Shown here piece after piece: positions 7,136 through 13,112 of a stretch of DNA of 13,112 nucleotides. Origin of the DNA: JAWLDB01 sp041686915 (GTDB taxonomy: Bacteria > Bacillota > UBA994 > UBA5500); NCBI GenBank assembly GCA_041686915.1, contig JAWLDB010000059.1, positions 1 to 13,112 on the forward strand, in the 5' to 3' direction. Positions within the stretch are counted from its first letter, which is position 1; each line of letters opens with the position of its first letter. Under the pieces are notes generated by a model that saw nothing but the letters and a program-made list of their open reading frames with translations, did not search any database and was not told the origin of the DNA. The position numbers were made by a program, and so were the translations under genes.

Positions 7136-8287
7136 ATGACCAAGCTGAACTTGATTGCGACTGCCACTTTCGCGATGGAATCGGTAGTAGCGCGTGAACT
7201 GAAACAACTCGGATACGAGGATGTACATATCGAGAACAACCAGGTATTGTTTAGAGCCGATGAGGAAGCAGTAGTTCGCAGCAACTTGTGGCTGCGCGTG
7301 GCTGACCGGGTAAAACTGGTCATTGGCCGTTTCACCGCTACCAGTTTCGAAGAATTGTTTGAGCGCACCAAGCGGCTTCCCTGGGCTGACTGGCTGCCAG
7401 CTAACGCCAACTTCCCTGTGCAGGGCAAGTCGGTCAAGTCTACATTGTTTAGCGTCCCTGACTGCCAAGCAATCGTCAAGAAAGCAATTGTGGAGAGTTT
7501 GAAGCGGACGTATCGCAAGGAATGGTTCCCGGAAGACGGACCGCTATTTCCGATTGAAGTAAGCCTGCTGAAGGATGAGGCTGTCTTAACAATTGATACG
7601 AGTGGGACCGCCCTGCATAAACGAGGCTATCGTCAGCTGATCAGCGAGGCGCCACTGAAGGAAACGCTGGCGGCTGGCCTGCTGCAGCTGAGTTTCTGGA
7701 GCCCTGAGAGGCCTTTCGTCGATCCGTTCTGCGGTTCGGGAACCCTGCCGATTGAAGCCGCCATGCTGGGCATGAATATCGCACCTGGCCTAAACCGTGA
7801 GTTTGCGGCTGAGCATTGGCCCAGAATACCGCGTGAGTTGTGGGCTAAGGCCCGCCAGGAAGCGAGGGATTTGATCAAGCACGACACTGCCCTTAGCATC
7901 ATGGGCACAGATATTGACGGGCAGATATTGCGAGCTGCCCGACAGAACGCAGAAGCTGCCGGCGTAGCCCATAAGCTGCATTTTCAGCAGATGTCAGTGT
8001 CTGACCTGCGCAGCAGCAAGTATTACGGAGTAATAGTTTGCAATCCTCCCTACGGCGAACGCTTAGGTGAGCGGGCAGCAGTTGAGCAGTTGTATGGGGA
8101 AATGGGTCAGGTGTTTAGGCCACTTGAAAGCTGGTCATTCTATGTATTGACTGCACACCCTGGCTTCGAGCGATATTTTGGGCGTCGCGCTGACCGCAAG
8201 CGCAAGTTGTACAACGGCGATATTGAGTGCCAGTATTACCAGTTCTATGGCCCGAGGCCGCCGAAGAGGCCTGAGAGTGATGCATAA
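7136..8287 (+). CDS. THUMP-domain class I SAM-dependent RNA methyltransferase (YpsC/RlmL-type)
   Basis: The protein has 383 residues and is cytoplasmic. The family methylates guanine N2 in RNA; the related E. coli RlmL domain modifies 23S rRNA G2445, and Bacillus YpsC is the closest familiar layout. The first ~60 residues (LIATATFAMESVVARELKQL) match the ferredoxin-like N-terminal domain, and about 65-155 the RNA-binding THUMP domain. Next comes the conserved SGTALHKRGYR linker. The Rossmann methyltransferase has SAM motif I, DPFCGSG, at 196-202, the acidic GTDID turn of motif II, and the catalytic NPPYG at 303-307, the (N/D)PPY signature of amino-group methylation. Translation could begin at earlier in-frame codons (7106, 7118), but the ATG at 7136 fits the family N-terminus and has GGAGG 11 bases upstream. 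The exact target base is inferred. Confidence 0.93.
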   Translation: MTKLNLIATATFAMESVVARELKQLGYEDVHIENNQVLFRADEEAVVRSNLWLRVADRVKLVIGRFTATSFEELFERTKRLPWADWLPANANFPVQGKSVKSTLFSVPDCQAIVKKAIVESLKRTYRKEWFPEDGPLFPIEVSLLKDEAVLTIDTSGTALHKRGYRQLISEAPLKETLAAGLLQLSFWSPERPFVDPFCGSGTLPIEAAMLGMNIAPGLNREFAAEHWPRIPRELWAKARQEARDLIKHDTALSIMGTDIDGQILRAARQNAEAAGVAHKLHFQQMSVSDLRSSKYYGVIVCNPPYGERLGERAAVEQLYGEMGQVFRPLESWSFYVLTAHPGFERYFGRRADRKRKLYNGDIECQYYQFYGPRPPKRPESDA

Positions 8288-8367
8288 GTTTTTGGGCAGA
8301 TTTACCACGGCGTAATAATTAGCTGCACGTCTGGTAAAGATATGCTCAAAAGGAAGGAGATGAACTT

Positions 8368-8583
8368 ATGGATACCTTAGCCTTGGCACTGGTCATTATA
8401 GGAGCTCTCAACTGGGGACTAATCGGATTCTTTGGCTTTGACCTGGTGGCCGCATTGTTTGGCGGACAGGCATCCACGCTCAGCCGTATCGTCTACTCCC
8501 TGGTTGGTTTAGCAGGGCTGTGGTCGATTACGTTCCTGTTCCGGGATACTGCTGCGCGCGACCGCAACCGGGTTCGTGACTAA
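8368..8583 (+). CDS. DUF378 (YuzA-like) small membrane protein
   Basis: The protein has 71 residues, typical for DUF378. The family pattern is clear: a first membrane helix with the NWGLIGFFGFDLV motif (residues about 15-27), then a short loop, then a second helix (about 39-58, IVYSLVGLAGLWSITFLF) and a charged, arginine-rich tail (R59 onward). Function is unknown for the whole family. An AAGGAG ribosome binding site lies about eight bases before the ATG. It follows the RNA methyltransferase by 80 bases and ends at a strong terminator, so it may be co-transcribed with it or have its own promoter; no convincing -35/-10 pair was seen. Confidence 0.9.
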   Translation: MDTLALALVIIGALNWGLIGFFGFDLVAALFGGQASTLSRIVYSLVGLAGLWSITFLFRDTAARDRNRVRD

Positions 8584-8604
8584 GTAGCAAGTCTTGATAA
8601 GCAG

Positions 8605-8637
8605 AAGCTGCTGTCCGCTAGCGGGCAGCAGCTTTTT
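8605..8637 (+). terminator. Intrinsic terminator after the DUF378 gene
   Basis: A stem of about 14 bp (AAGCTGCTGTCCGC with GCGGGCAGCAGCTT, one G-U pair) is followed by a run of T (8633-8637). On minus it lacks a good T-tract, so it serves mainly the plus strand. Confidence 0.9.
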
Positions 8638-8649
8638 CCTGTCATGCAG

Positions 8650-9123
8650 TTAAGCGGAAGGGGTTCGCCTGCGCAGAAGCAACAATGCGCCGAGGACTAT
8701 CAACGCTACGGAAACGATCAGTTCAAACTCGATATTGAGCCAAGTATCAGTCAGAAAGAAGAGCCCCGTAGCTGAAATCACTGTACCTGGGATGGCCAGG
8801 TAAATCAGTGACCCACCAAGCAGGCTGGTGCACAGAAAGGCCAGACCCGGGGCGAGGATCCATAGTGGCCACCACGTGTGCATAGCATAGCCAGCCAAAG
8901 TCATATATAGCGGTATACTGATAAGAATGAACATCAGGGCTGGCAGCAAGGCGGGCTTGTTTCCACGGAAAACGCTAAATAGAATCAGTAAGCCTAATGC
9001 AAAAGGTGCGAGCGCCACCAGCTCCACGCTGAGTTCCAAGTAGCCGAAATTGATCGCCAGCCCAATCATCCCTACCAATATGAAAAACGAGCCCAAGACG
9101 AAGCCATCCGAATGTCTTTTCAT
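8650..9123 (-). CDS. Multi-pass integral membrane protein of unknown function
   Basis: The protein has 157 residues and is mostly hydrophobic, with five or six predicted membrane helices at about 8-27, 35-52, 59-80, 84-102, 104-124 and 133-150. It ends in a positively charged LLRRRTPSA tail, which by the positive-inside rule should face the cytoplasm. The general look, repeated short helices with G-rich turns and a DGFVLGSFFILVGMIGL start, recalls the LiaI/LiaF-type or DUF5668-like membrane regions of Bacillota. There is no diagnostic motif, so this is only a resemblance. The ATG at 9123 has GGGGAGGA about five bases upstream. It is divergent from the APC permease (140 bases between starts) and convergent with the DUF378 gene. 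Confidence 0.8.
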   Translation of the reverse strand: MKRHSDGFVLGSFFILVGMIGLAINFGYLELSVELVALAPFALGLLILFSVFRGNKPALLPALMFILISIPLYMTLAGYAMHTWWPLWILAPGLAFLCTSLLGGSLIYLAIPGTVISATGLFFLTDTWLNIEFELIVSVALIVLGALLLLRRRTPSA

Positions 9124-9263
9124 CTTATTCCTCCCCAGTAATCCATACTTGCTGTTCTATTACAAAATTACCCTATTACTGCTTGCCAAGCTAGGAATTA
9201 TTGTACCAATCATTACAAAACCAGTCTATAGCCATACTAATGTGGAAAGGACGGTGACACAGA

Positions 9264-10760
9264 ATGTCCAAGAAACACAGTAAGCAACATTCATCGACGA
9301 AACATACCAGAGTCGAGAGACAGAATGACGGTCTTAAGCAGGACCTTGGGTTTTGGTCTGCTTTCAGTGTAGTCGTGGGCATGGTTATCGGTTCCGGCAT
9401 CTTTTTCAAGCCTGGTGTCGTAATACAGAATGCTGGCAGCGCCTGGCTGGGAATGGCAGCTTGGGTGTTGGGCGGCGTCATCACCTTGGCGGCTGGCTTA
9501 ACCATGGCAGAATTGGCCGCCGCATTGCCGCGCACTGGCGGACTATATGCCTATCTTGAAGAAACCTACGGACGAGTATGGGGTTTTCTGCTTGGGTGGG
9601 TGCAGACACTGATCTACACCCCTGGCAGCGTTGCTGCCTTGGCTATCATCTTTGCTACCCAGGTAGGCCTGTTTGTACCCCTCACACCCGTCAGCCAGCT
9701 CTTGGTAGCGGTGGGGGCCATCTTCTTCCTGATCTTTTTTAATATCCAAAGCACCAAGCAAGGCGGGTTCATTCAGACAGTACTTACCATAGCCAAACTG
9801 ATACCGATTGTGCTGATCACCGTTCTGGGCTTCCTCAGAGGTACTGGCGGCCAGGCAGTAGGGACCCCGGCAGTAACGGCGGGCGGCCTGGGTTTGGGCG
9901 CAGCCATTCTCGGCACGCTATGGGCGTACGATGGCTGGATTTCCGTGACTAACGTAGCAGGTGAAGTCCGTAACCCTAAGCGCAACTTGCCGCTTTCGAT
10001 TATCGGGGGTATCGGGCTGGTGCTAGTAGTTTACGTGAGTATCAACCTGGCACTCTTAAACGTGCTACCCGCAGAGAGGCTAGCTGCCTCACCGACTCCA
10101 GCGACAGACGTGGCTAACGTGCTTTTCGGCCCGGCTGGTGCTACCCTAATCGCAGTCGGAATCGCCATCTCGATTTTTGGCGCATTGAACGGCTACATTT
10201 TGACGGGTGCACGCGTGCCCTTTGCCATGGCCAAGGAACGCAACCTGCCTTTTGCTGATTACTTTGCAGCAGTCCGACCCGGATCTCATACCCCGGCGAG
10301 AGCTTTGCTGCTGATTGGTGTTTTAGCTACTCTCTACAGTTTCACGGGGTCATTTAATCTGCTTACCGACTTGGCAGTATTTGCCCTTTGGATTTTCTTC
10401 ATCATGGGTCTGTTCGCCGTGATTATCATGCGCCGTAAGCGCCCTGATTTGCCCAGGCCTTACAAGGTTCCACTTTACCCAATCGTACCGGCTATCGGGA
10501 TTATCGGTGGATTATACATTTTGATCAGCACACTGTTCAACAGCCCGCTCAATTCATTGTTTGGCATCGGCATTACCCTGCTTGGCTTCCCGGTGTTCTG
10601 GTACTTGGAAAGCAAGCGTAAGCGGGATGAAAAGGTGTCGTTTAAGAACAAGAAGCCAGCTCCGCCGGAGCGCTTCAAACCGGTGACAGTGCACATGGAT
10701 GCGGATAAAACGCCACTGCACAGCAGAGTCAAGAAAGACACCAAGCACAAGCGTAAGTAG
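9264..10760 (+). CDS. APC-superfamily amino acid permease (LAT/SteT-like)
   Basis: The protein has 498 residues in the cell membrane, with about 12 predicted helices. It likely moves amino acids by exchange or by proton symport. Helix 1 contains the APC substrate-backbone motif VIGSGIFFKPG (about residues 42-52), and the next segment has PRTGGLYAYLEETYG, typical of the APC family. Helix 6 shows LWAYDGWISVTNVAGEVRNPKRNLP, as in LAT-family and SteT (Ser/Thr exchanger) proteins. Both ends are unusually basic: about 27 hydrophilic residues before helix 1, rich in Lys, His and Arg, and a tail of about 55 residues ending KKDTKHKRK. The start at 9264 has an AAGGACGG ribosome binding site, weaker than its neighbours. 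The D-cysteine desulfhydrase-type gene follows on the same strand, which suggests but does not prove a related substrate. Confidence 0.93.
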   Translation: MSKKHSKQHSSTKHTRVERQNDGLKQDLGFWSAFSVVVGMVIGSGIFFKPGVVIQNAGSAWLGMAAWVLGGVITLAAGLTMAELAAALPRTGGLYAYLEETYGRVWGFLLGWVQTLIYTPGSVAALAIIFATQVGLFVPLTPVSQLLVAVGAIFFLIFFNIQSTKQGGFIQTVLTIAKLIPIVLITVLGFLRGTGGQAVGTPAVTAGGLGLGAAILGTLWAYDGWISVTNVAGEVRNPKRNLPLSIIGGIGLVLVVYVSINLALLNVLPAERLAASPTPATDVANVLFGPAGATLIAVGIAISIFGALNGYILTGARVPFAMAKERNLPFADYFAAVRPGSHTPARALLLIGVLATLYSFTGSFNLLTDLAVFALWIFFIMGLFAVIIMRRKRPDLPRPYKVPLYPIVPAIGIIGGLYILISTLFNSPLNSLFGIGITLLGFPVFWYLESKRKRDEKVSFKNKKPAPPERFKPVTVHMDADKTPLHSRVKKDTKHKRK

Positions 10761-10771
10761 CAGCTACACCT

Positions 10772-10796
10772 GACCCCACGAACTACGTGGGGTCTT
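10772..10796 (+). terminator. Weak intrinsic terminator or hairpin after the permease gene
   Basis: GACCCCACG (10772-10780) and CGTGGGGTC (10786-10794) form a perfect 9-bp stem with a 5-base loop. The T-tract after it is short and interrupted (TTACTAAT), so read-through into the next gene is plausible. Confidence 0.6.
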
Positions 10797-10869
10797 ACTA
10801 ATGGAAGCGAGCACAAGGAAGACAGACGGCTTTGACGAAACTTACTAGGTAAATGGTCTACTTGGAGTG

Positions 10870-11862
10870 ATGAACTTGTTTCTGTCAAAGTTCCCGCGCG
10901 TGCGGCTAATGGACCTGCCTTCGCCTCTACATCACCTGCCGCGCTATGGTAGCATGATTGACCACGACGCTGTCTATATCAAACGCGATGACCTGTTAAG
11001 CCTAGGCATGGGCGGCAACAAACTGCGTAACCTTGAGTTCTGGCTGGGAGAAGCCTTGGCGAAGCAGGCGGACGTAATCTTAGCTATGGGTGGATTGCAG
11101 TCCAATCAGTGTAGGCTGACAGCAGCAGCCTGTGCCAAACTAGGACTGGATTGCATCCTGGTGCATAATGATCACGAGCCGCAACTTTACCAAGGCAATA
11201 TGCTGTTGAACCACCTTTCCGGAGCCAAGTCTGTCTTCCTCGGGCCAATGGACGAAGAGGAGCGCTCAAAGCAGACAGCTCTGATAGCAAACAACTTGTG
11301 GTCAGATGGTAGACACCCCTACGTCATTGGCAAGCCGCACGTTGGCACCCTCGGCTACCTAAACGCTGCCCTGGAACTGCATGAGCAGGCCAATCAGCAA
11401 GGCATAGATCTAAGGCATGTAGTCATCGTAGGAGCTATGGCAGCTACCTGCACCGGTTTCCTATATGGCGCTGCCTTACTGGGCCACCCCTTCCACGTAC
11501 ACGTGGTCAGCGTAGAGTATGAAGAGGCTTACTTACGATCACTAATTGGGGGTATTTACGAACAAGTAGTACAGCTGACCGGCCTGCGGCCTGCTGCCCC
11601 CTTGCCTGACGTGATGACGATCTATGAGGACTATCTAGGCGACGGCTACGCCAAACCAACCGCAGAATCTATACAGACAGTCTATGACCTGGCACGCACA
11701 GAAGGCATCTTCCTGGAGAACGTCTACACCAGCAAAACTCTCTACTGCCTCAGCGACTTGGTGGGACGAGGGGTTATTCCGCGTGGCGAGGCGGTCTGCT
11801 TCATCCATACCGGCGGTGGCCCTGCCTTGTTTGCGCAAGCTGAACTCTTTCAGCCCAGGTAA
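10870..11862 (+). CDS. dcyD: PLP-dependent D-cysteine desulfhydrase family enzyme
   Basis: The protein has 330 residues, normal for the D-cysteine desulfhydrase/ACC deaminase family. The expected reaction is D-cysteine to pyruvate, H2S and ammonia, in the cytoplasm. The PLP lysine is K51 in LGMGGNKLRNLE, with QSNQCR at 77-82 placing Ser78 as in family members. The glycine-rich phosphate-binding loop HTGGGPALF lies at 313-321. Two positions separate the activities: ACC deaminases carry Glu after the active-site Tyr and Leu in the HLGG loop, while this protein has Thr287 after Tyr286 and Thr314 in HTGG. That favours D-cysteine desulfhydrase; L-cysteate sulfo-lyase (CuyA) is a relative I cannot exclude. 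A GTG immediately precedes the chosen ATG; the ribosome binding site (TTGGAG) sits unusually close, so the exact start is uncertain. It lies 109 bases after the permease. Confidence 0.85.
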   Translation: MNLFLSKFPRVRLMDLPSPLHHLPRYGSMIDHDAVYIKRDDLLSLGMGGNKLRNLEFWLGEALAKQADVILAMGGLQSNQCRLTAAACAKLGLDCILVHNDHEPQLYQGNMLLNHLSGAKSVFLGPMDEEERSKQTALIANNLWSDGRHPYVIGKPHVGTLGYLNAALELHEQANQQGIDLRHVVIVGAMAATCTGFLYGAALLGHPFHVHVVSVEYEEAYLRSLIGGIYEQVVQLTGLRPAAPLPDVMTIYEDYLGDGYAKPTAESIQTVYDLARTEGIFLENVYTSKTLYCLSDLVGRGVIPRGEAVCFIHTGGGPALFAQAELFQPR

Positions 11863-11885
11863 AGTGAAGATTCTATCAGCATGAC

Positions 11886-11923
11886 AAAACAACCCACCCG
11901 GTTGATTACCAGGTGGGTTGTTT
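11886..11923. terminator. Bidirectional intrinsic terminator between dcyD and desulfoferrodoxin genes
   Basis: AAACAACCCACC (11887-11898) and GGTGGGTTGTTT (11912-11923) form a perfect 12-bp stem with a 13-base loop. A-rich and T-rich ends let it work on both strands for the two convergent genes. Confidence 0.85.
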
Positions 11924-11973
11924 CATACTACCATGCACGGAGTGGCAGTCTGCCACCCCCATCTTGCACGAAT

Positions 11974-12354
11974 TTACGCCTTGGTCTTCCAAAGGCCGTG
12001 GAGATTGCAGTACTCTCGAACTTCCAGGTCCTTAGCATCAATACAGAAAGTCGCAACCGGAGCTTCGCCTGCGTTCAGGTATTTACGATAGACTCTGCCG
12101 TCTGCAATCACTTCGACCCACTCGATCCAGTGCTTCTCTTCCATCGGATGAGCCACGCTGCCCACGTTGACAGTGACGGTGTTACCGTCGCGTTCAACTA
12201 CAGGCACATGCTTCTCGCGACCTTGGTCCTCTGTCTTGGCCTCAACCAGCTTCATTGGCTGCCCGCAGCAAACGAGCGTACCCTTACCGGTATGTAGCAC
12301 TTCAATGATATTACCGCAAATCTCGCATTTGTACACTTGGTTTAGTTCAGTCAT
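11974..12354 (-). CDS. dfx: Desulfoferrodoxin (two-iron superoxide reductase)
   Basis: The protein has 126 residues and is cytoplasmic. It reduces superoxide to hydrogen peroxide without releasing oxygen, a typical defence of anaerobes, using electrons usually supplied by rubredoxin. The N-terminal desulforedoxin-like domain has Cys10, 13, 29 and 30 (CEIC and CC), the rubredoxin-like iron centre I. The catalytic centre II ligands His49, His69, His75, Cys116 and His119 are all present, as is the Glu47-Lys48 pair that shapes the open iron site. These numbers equal those known for Desulfovibrio desulfoferrodoxin, so no insertion or deletion separates them. The start is supported by an AGGGGGAG ribosome binding site. 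The gene has its own consensus-like promoter, with a palindrome inside it, and shares a terminator with dcyD. No rubredoxin gene is seen next to it. Confidence 0.97.
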   Translation of the reverse strand: MTELNQVYKCEICGNIIEVLHTGKGTLVCCGQPMKLVEAKTEDQGREKHVPVVERDGNTVTVNVGSVAHPMEEKHWIEWVEVIADGRVYRKYLNAGEAPVATFCIDAKDLEVREYCNLHGLWKTKA

Positions 12355-12389
12355 TTGTTCTCCCCCTCTGAAATTTTTCTTACACTCTC

Positions 12390-12418
12390 ATTATAGTAAC
12401 GATTACTATTAGCGTCAA
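12390..12418 (-). promoter_or_regulatory. Promoter of the desulfoferrodoxin gene
   Basis: Read on minus, TTGACG (12418-12413) and TATAAT (12395-12390) are separated by 17 bases, a near-perfect sigma-A promoter. Predicted initiation is near 12383, about 29 bases before the ATG. The spacer contains the palindrome described separately. Confidence 0.85.
12393..12409. promoter_or_regulatory. Candidate Fur-family operator inside the desulfoferrodoxin promoter
   Basis: ATAGTAA and TTACTAT flank a 3-base centre in a perfect 17-bp inverted repeat that fills most of the -35/-10 spacer and overlaps the -10. Read as a 7-1-7 box on minus (TAGTAATCGTTACTA) it resembles Fur-family sites: by my hand count 11 of 14 positions match the Zur box TCGTAATnATTACGA and 9 of 14 match the PerR box TTATAATnATTATAA. 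A repressor bound here would block polymerase. Which family member binds is not determined. Confidence 0.6.
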
Positions 12419-12497
12419 GGGGTAATCTGAGAATTTTTTCCGCCGTAACGCCTACCGGTTAGTATATGTCGTTCTCCTGGAAACATTTCCACAGTAC

Positions 12498-12526
12498 AAA
12501 AAACAGCCGCCATCAAGTGGCGGCTG
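12498..12526 (-). terminator. Intrinsic terminator of the cyclophilin gene
   Basis: CAGCCGCCA (12504-12512) and TGGCGGCTG (12518-12526) form a perfect 9-bp GC-rich stem with a 5-base loop. On minus it is followed by six T (12503-12498), 14 bases after the stop codon. Confidence 0.93.
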
Positions 12527-12539
12527 CTCTCTGGTCTGC

Positions 12540-13073
12540 TTATCGGGCGATAGTCTCTGGAGCGGGGTACTCCACACCGAAGGTATCTACTGTCACGCTC
12601 TGCATCTTCTGATCCTCGCGTGGACGGTCGCTGCGGTCACGAGGTACAGCAACGATGCGGTCAGCGACCTCCATGCCTGAGATGACCTTACCAAAGGCAG
12701 CATACTGCCCATCCAGGTGCGAAGAGTTAGCAACCATAATGAAGAACTGTGAGCCAGCAGAGTCAGGATGACCAGAGCGCGCCATGGAGATCACGCCCGG
12801 GGTATGCTTCAGGTCATTCTTGAAGCCGTTCATACTGAACTCACCCTTAATACTGTAACCTGGACCACCCATGCCAGTGCCATTGGGATCCCCACCCTGG
12901 ATCATGAAATTAGGGATAACGCGATGGAAGATCGTGTCGTTGTAGAAGCCCTTTTGCACGAGGGAAATGTAGTTGTTCACTGTGTTTGGAGCTACGTCCG
13001 GGTAGAGCTCAATCTGCATCTGCCCACCGTCTTGCATGGTGATGGTTACTACCGGGTTCTTCTTTTCAGTCAT
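12540..13073 (-). CDS. ppiB: Cyclophilin-type peptidyl-prolyl cis-trans isomerase
   Basis: The protein has 177 residues without a signal peptide, so it is the cytoplasmic type. It speeds cis-trans isomerisation of X-Pro bonds in folding proteins. The active-site block FHRVIPNFMIQGGD lies at 49-62, with Arg51, Phe56, Met57 and Gln59, and the second block SMARSGHPDSAGSQFFIM at 97-113, with Gln109 and Phe110. The cyclosporin-contact Trp of human CypA is His here (HLDGQYAAFG, 119-128) and its active-site His is Tyr124, common changes in bacterial cyclophilins. A short C-terminal extension after about residue 165 ends PAPETIAR. GAGGT lies about six bases before the ATG at 13073. Only 39 bases of upstream sequence are in the window, so its promoter or operon partner cannot be seen. 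Confidence 0.95.
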   Translation of the reverse strand: MTEKKNPVVTITMQDGGQMQIELYPDVAPNTVNNYISLVQKGFYNDTIFHRVIPNFMIQGGDPNGTGMGGPGYSIKGEFSMNGFKNDLKHTPGVISMARSGHPDSAGSQFFIMVANSSHLDGQYAAFGKVISGMEVADRIVAVPRDRSDRPREDQKMQSVTVDTFGVEYPAPETIAR

Positions 13074-13112
13074 GTTAGTACCTCGCTTTCGTTATGTACT
13101 CGGACACGGCAT

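Noticed and set aside
9213..9240. TTACAA-16-TACTAA as a promoter for the permease
   Set aside because: Transcription would begin inside the ribosome binding region, leaving no usable leader; the match is also weak.
10832..10862. TTGACG followed by TCTACT as a promoter for dcyD
   Set aside because: The spacer would be 19 bases and the start of transcription would fall within the ribosome binding site or start codon.

Overview
The window looks like ordinary chromosome from a Gram-positive bacterium of the phylum Bacillota, probably an anaerobic or microaerophilic Clostridia-like lineage. The grounds are a T-box riboswitch in front of ileS, a HelD-type helicase, strong AGGAGG-like ribosome binding sites, a DUF378 (YuzA-like) protein, a two-iron superoxide reductase (desulfoferrodoxin), and many short genes each closed by its own intrinsic terminator. 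No insertion sequence, phage gene, CRISPR array, tRNA or rRNA was seen.

Layout. 1-1608 (minus) is the N-terminal part of HelD, cut by the window edge just after its Walker B aspartate-glutamate. Divergent from it, 1803-2711 (plus) encodes a poorly characterised HEXXH-type putative zinc peptidase. A 580-base stretch without a confident gene follows (2712-3291). It holds several inverted repeats, one possible 53-residue cysteine-rich ORF with a strong ribosome binding site, a bidirectional terminator and a perfect 20-bp palindrome. Next is ileS (minus, 3292-6078). Its leader is a complete T-box with a consensus promoter, an AUC (Ile) specifier codon, the T-box sequence and an attenuator.

From 6498 the plus strand carries a GNAT acetyltransferase, a THUMP-domain RNA methyltransferase and a DUF378 small membrane protein, mostly with separate terminators. 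A multi-pass membrane protein lies on minus (8650-9123). An APC-family amino acid permease (9264-10760) and a D-cysteine desulfhydrase-type PLP enzyme (10870-11862) are consecutive on plus. On minus at the right end are desulfoferrodoxin (11974-12354) and a cytoplasmic cyclophilin (12540-13073).

Functional themes are translation and RNA (ileS with T-box, RNA methyltransferase, HelD acting on RNA polymerase), amino acid and sulfur handling (permease, D-cysteine desulfhydrase) and oxygen defence (superoxide reductase, with a Fur-family-like palindrome inside its promoter). I do not see a clear new multi-gene system. The most useful leads are the desulfoferrodoxin operator, the structured region at 2712-3291 with its small cysteine-rich ORF, and the uncharacterised metallopeptidase.
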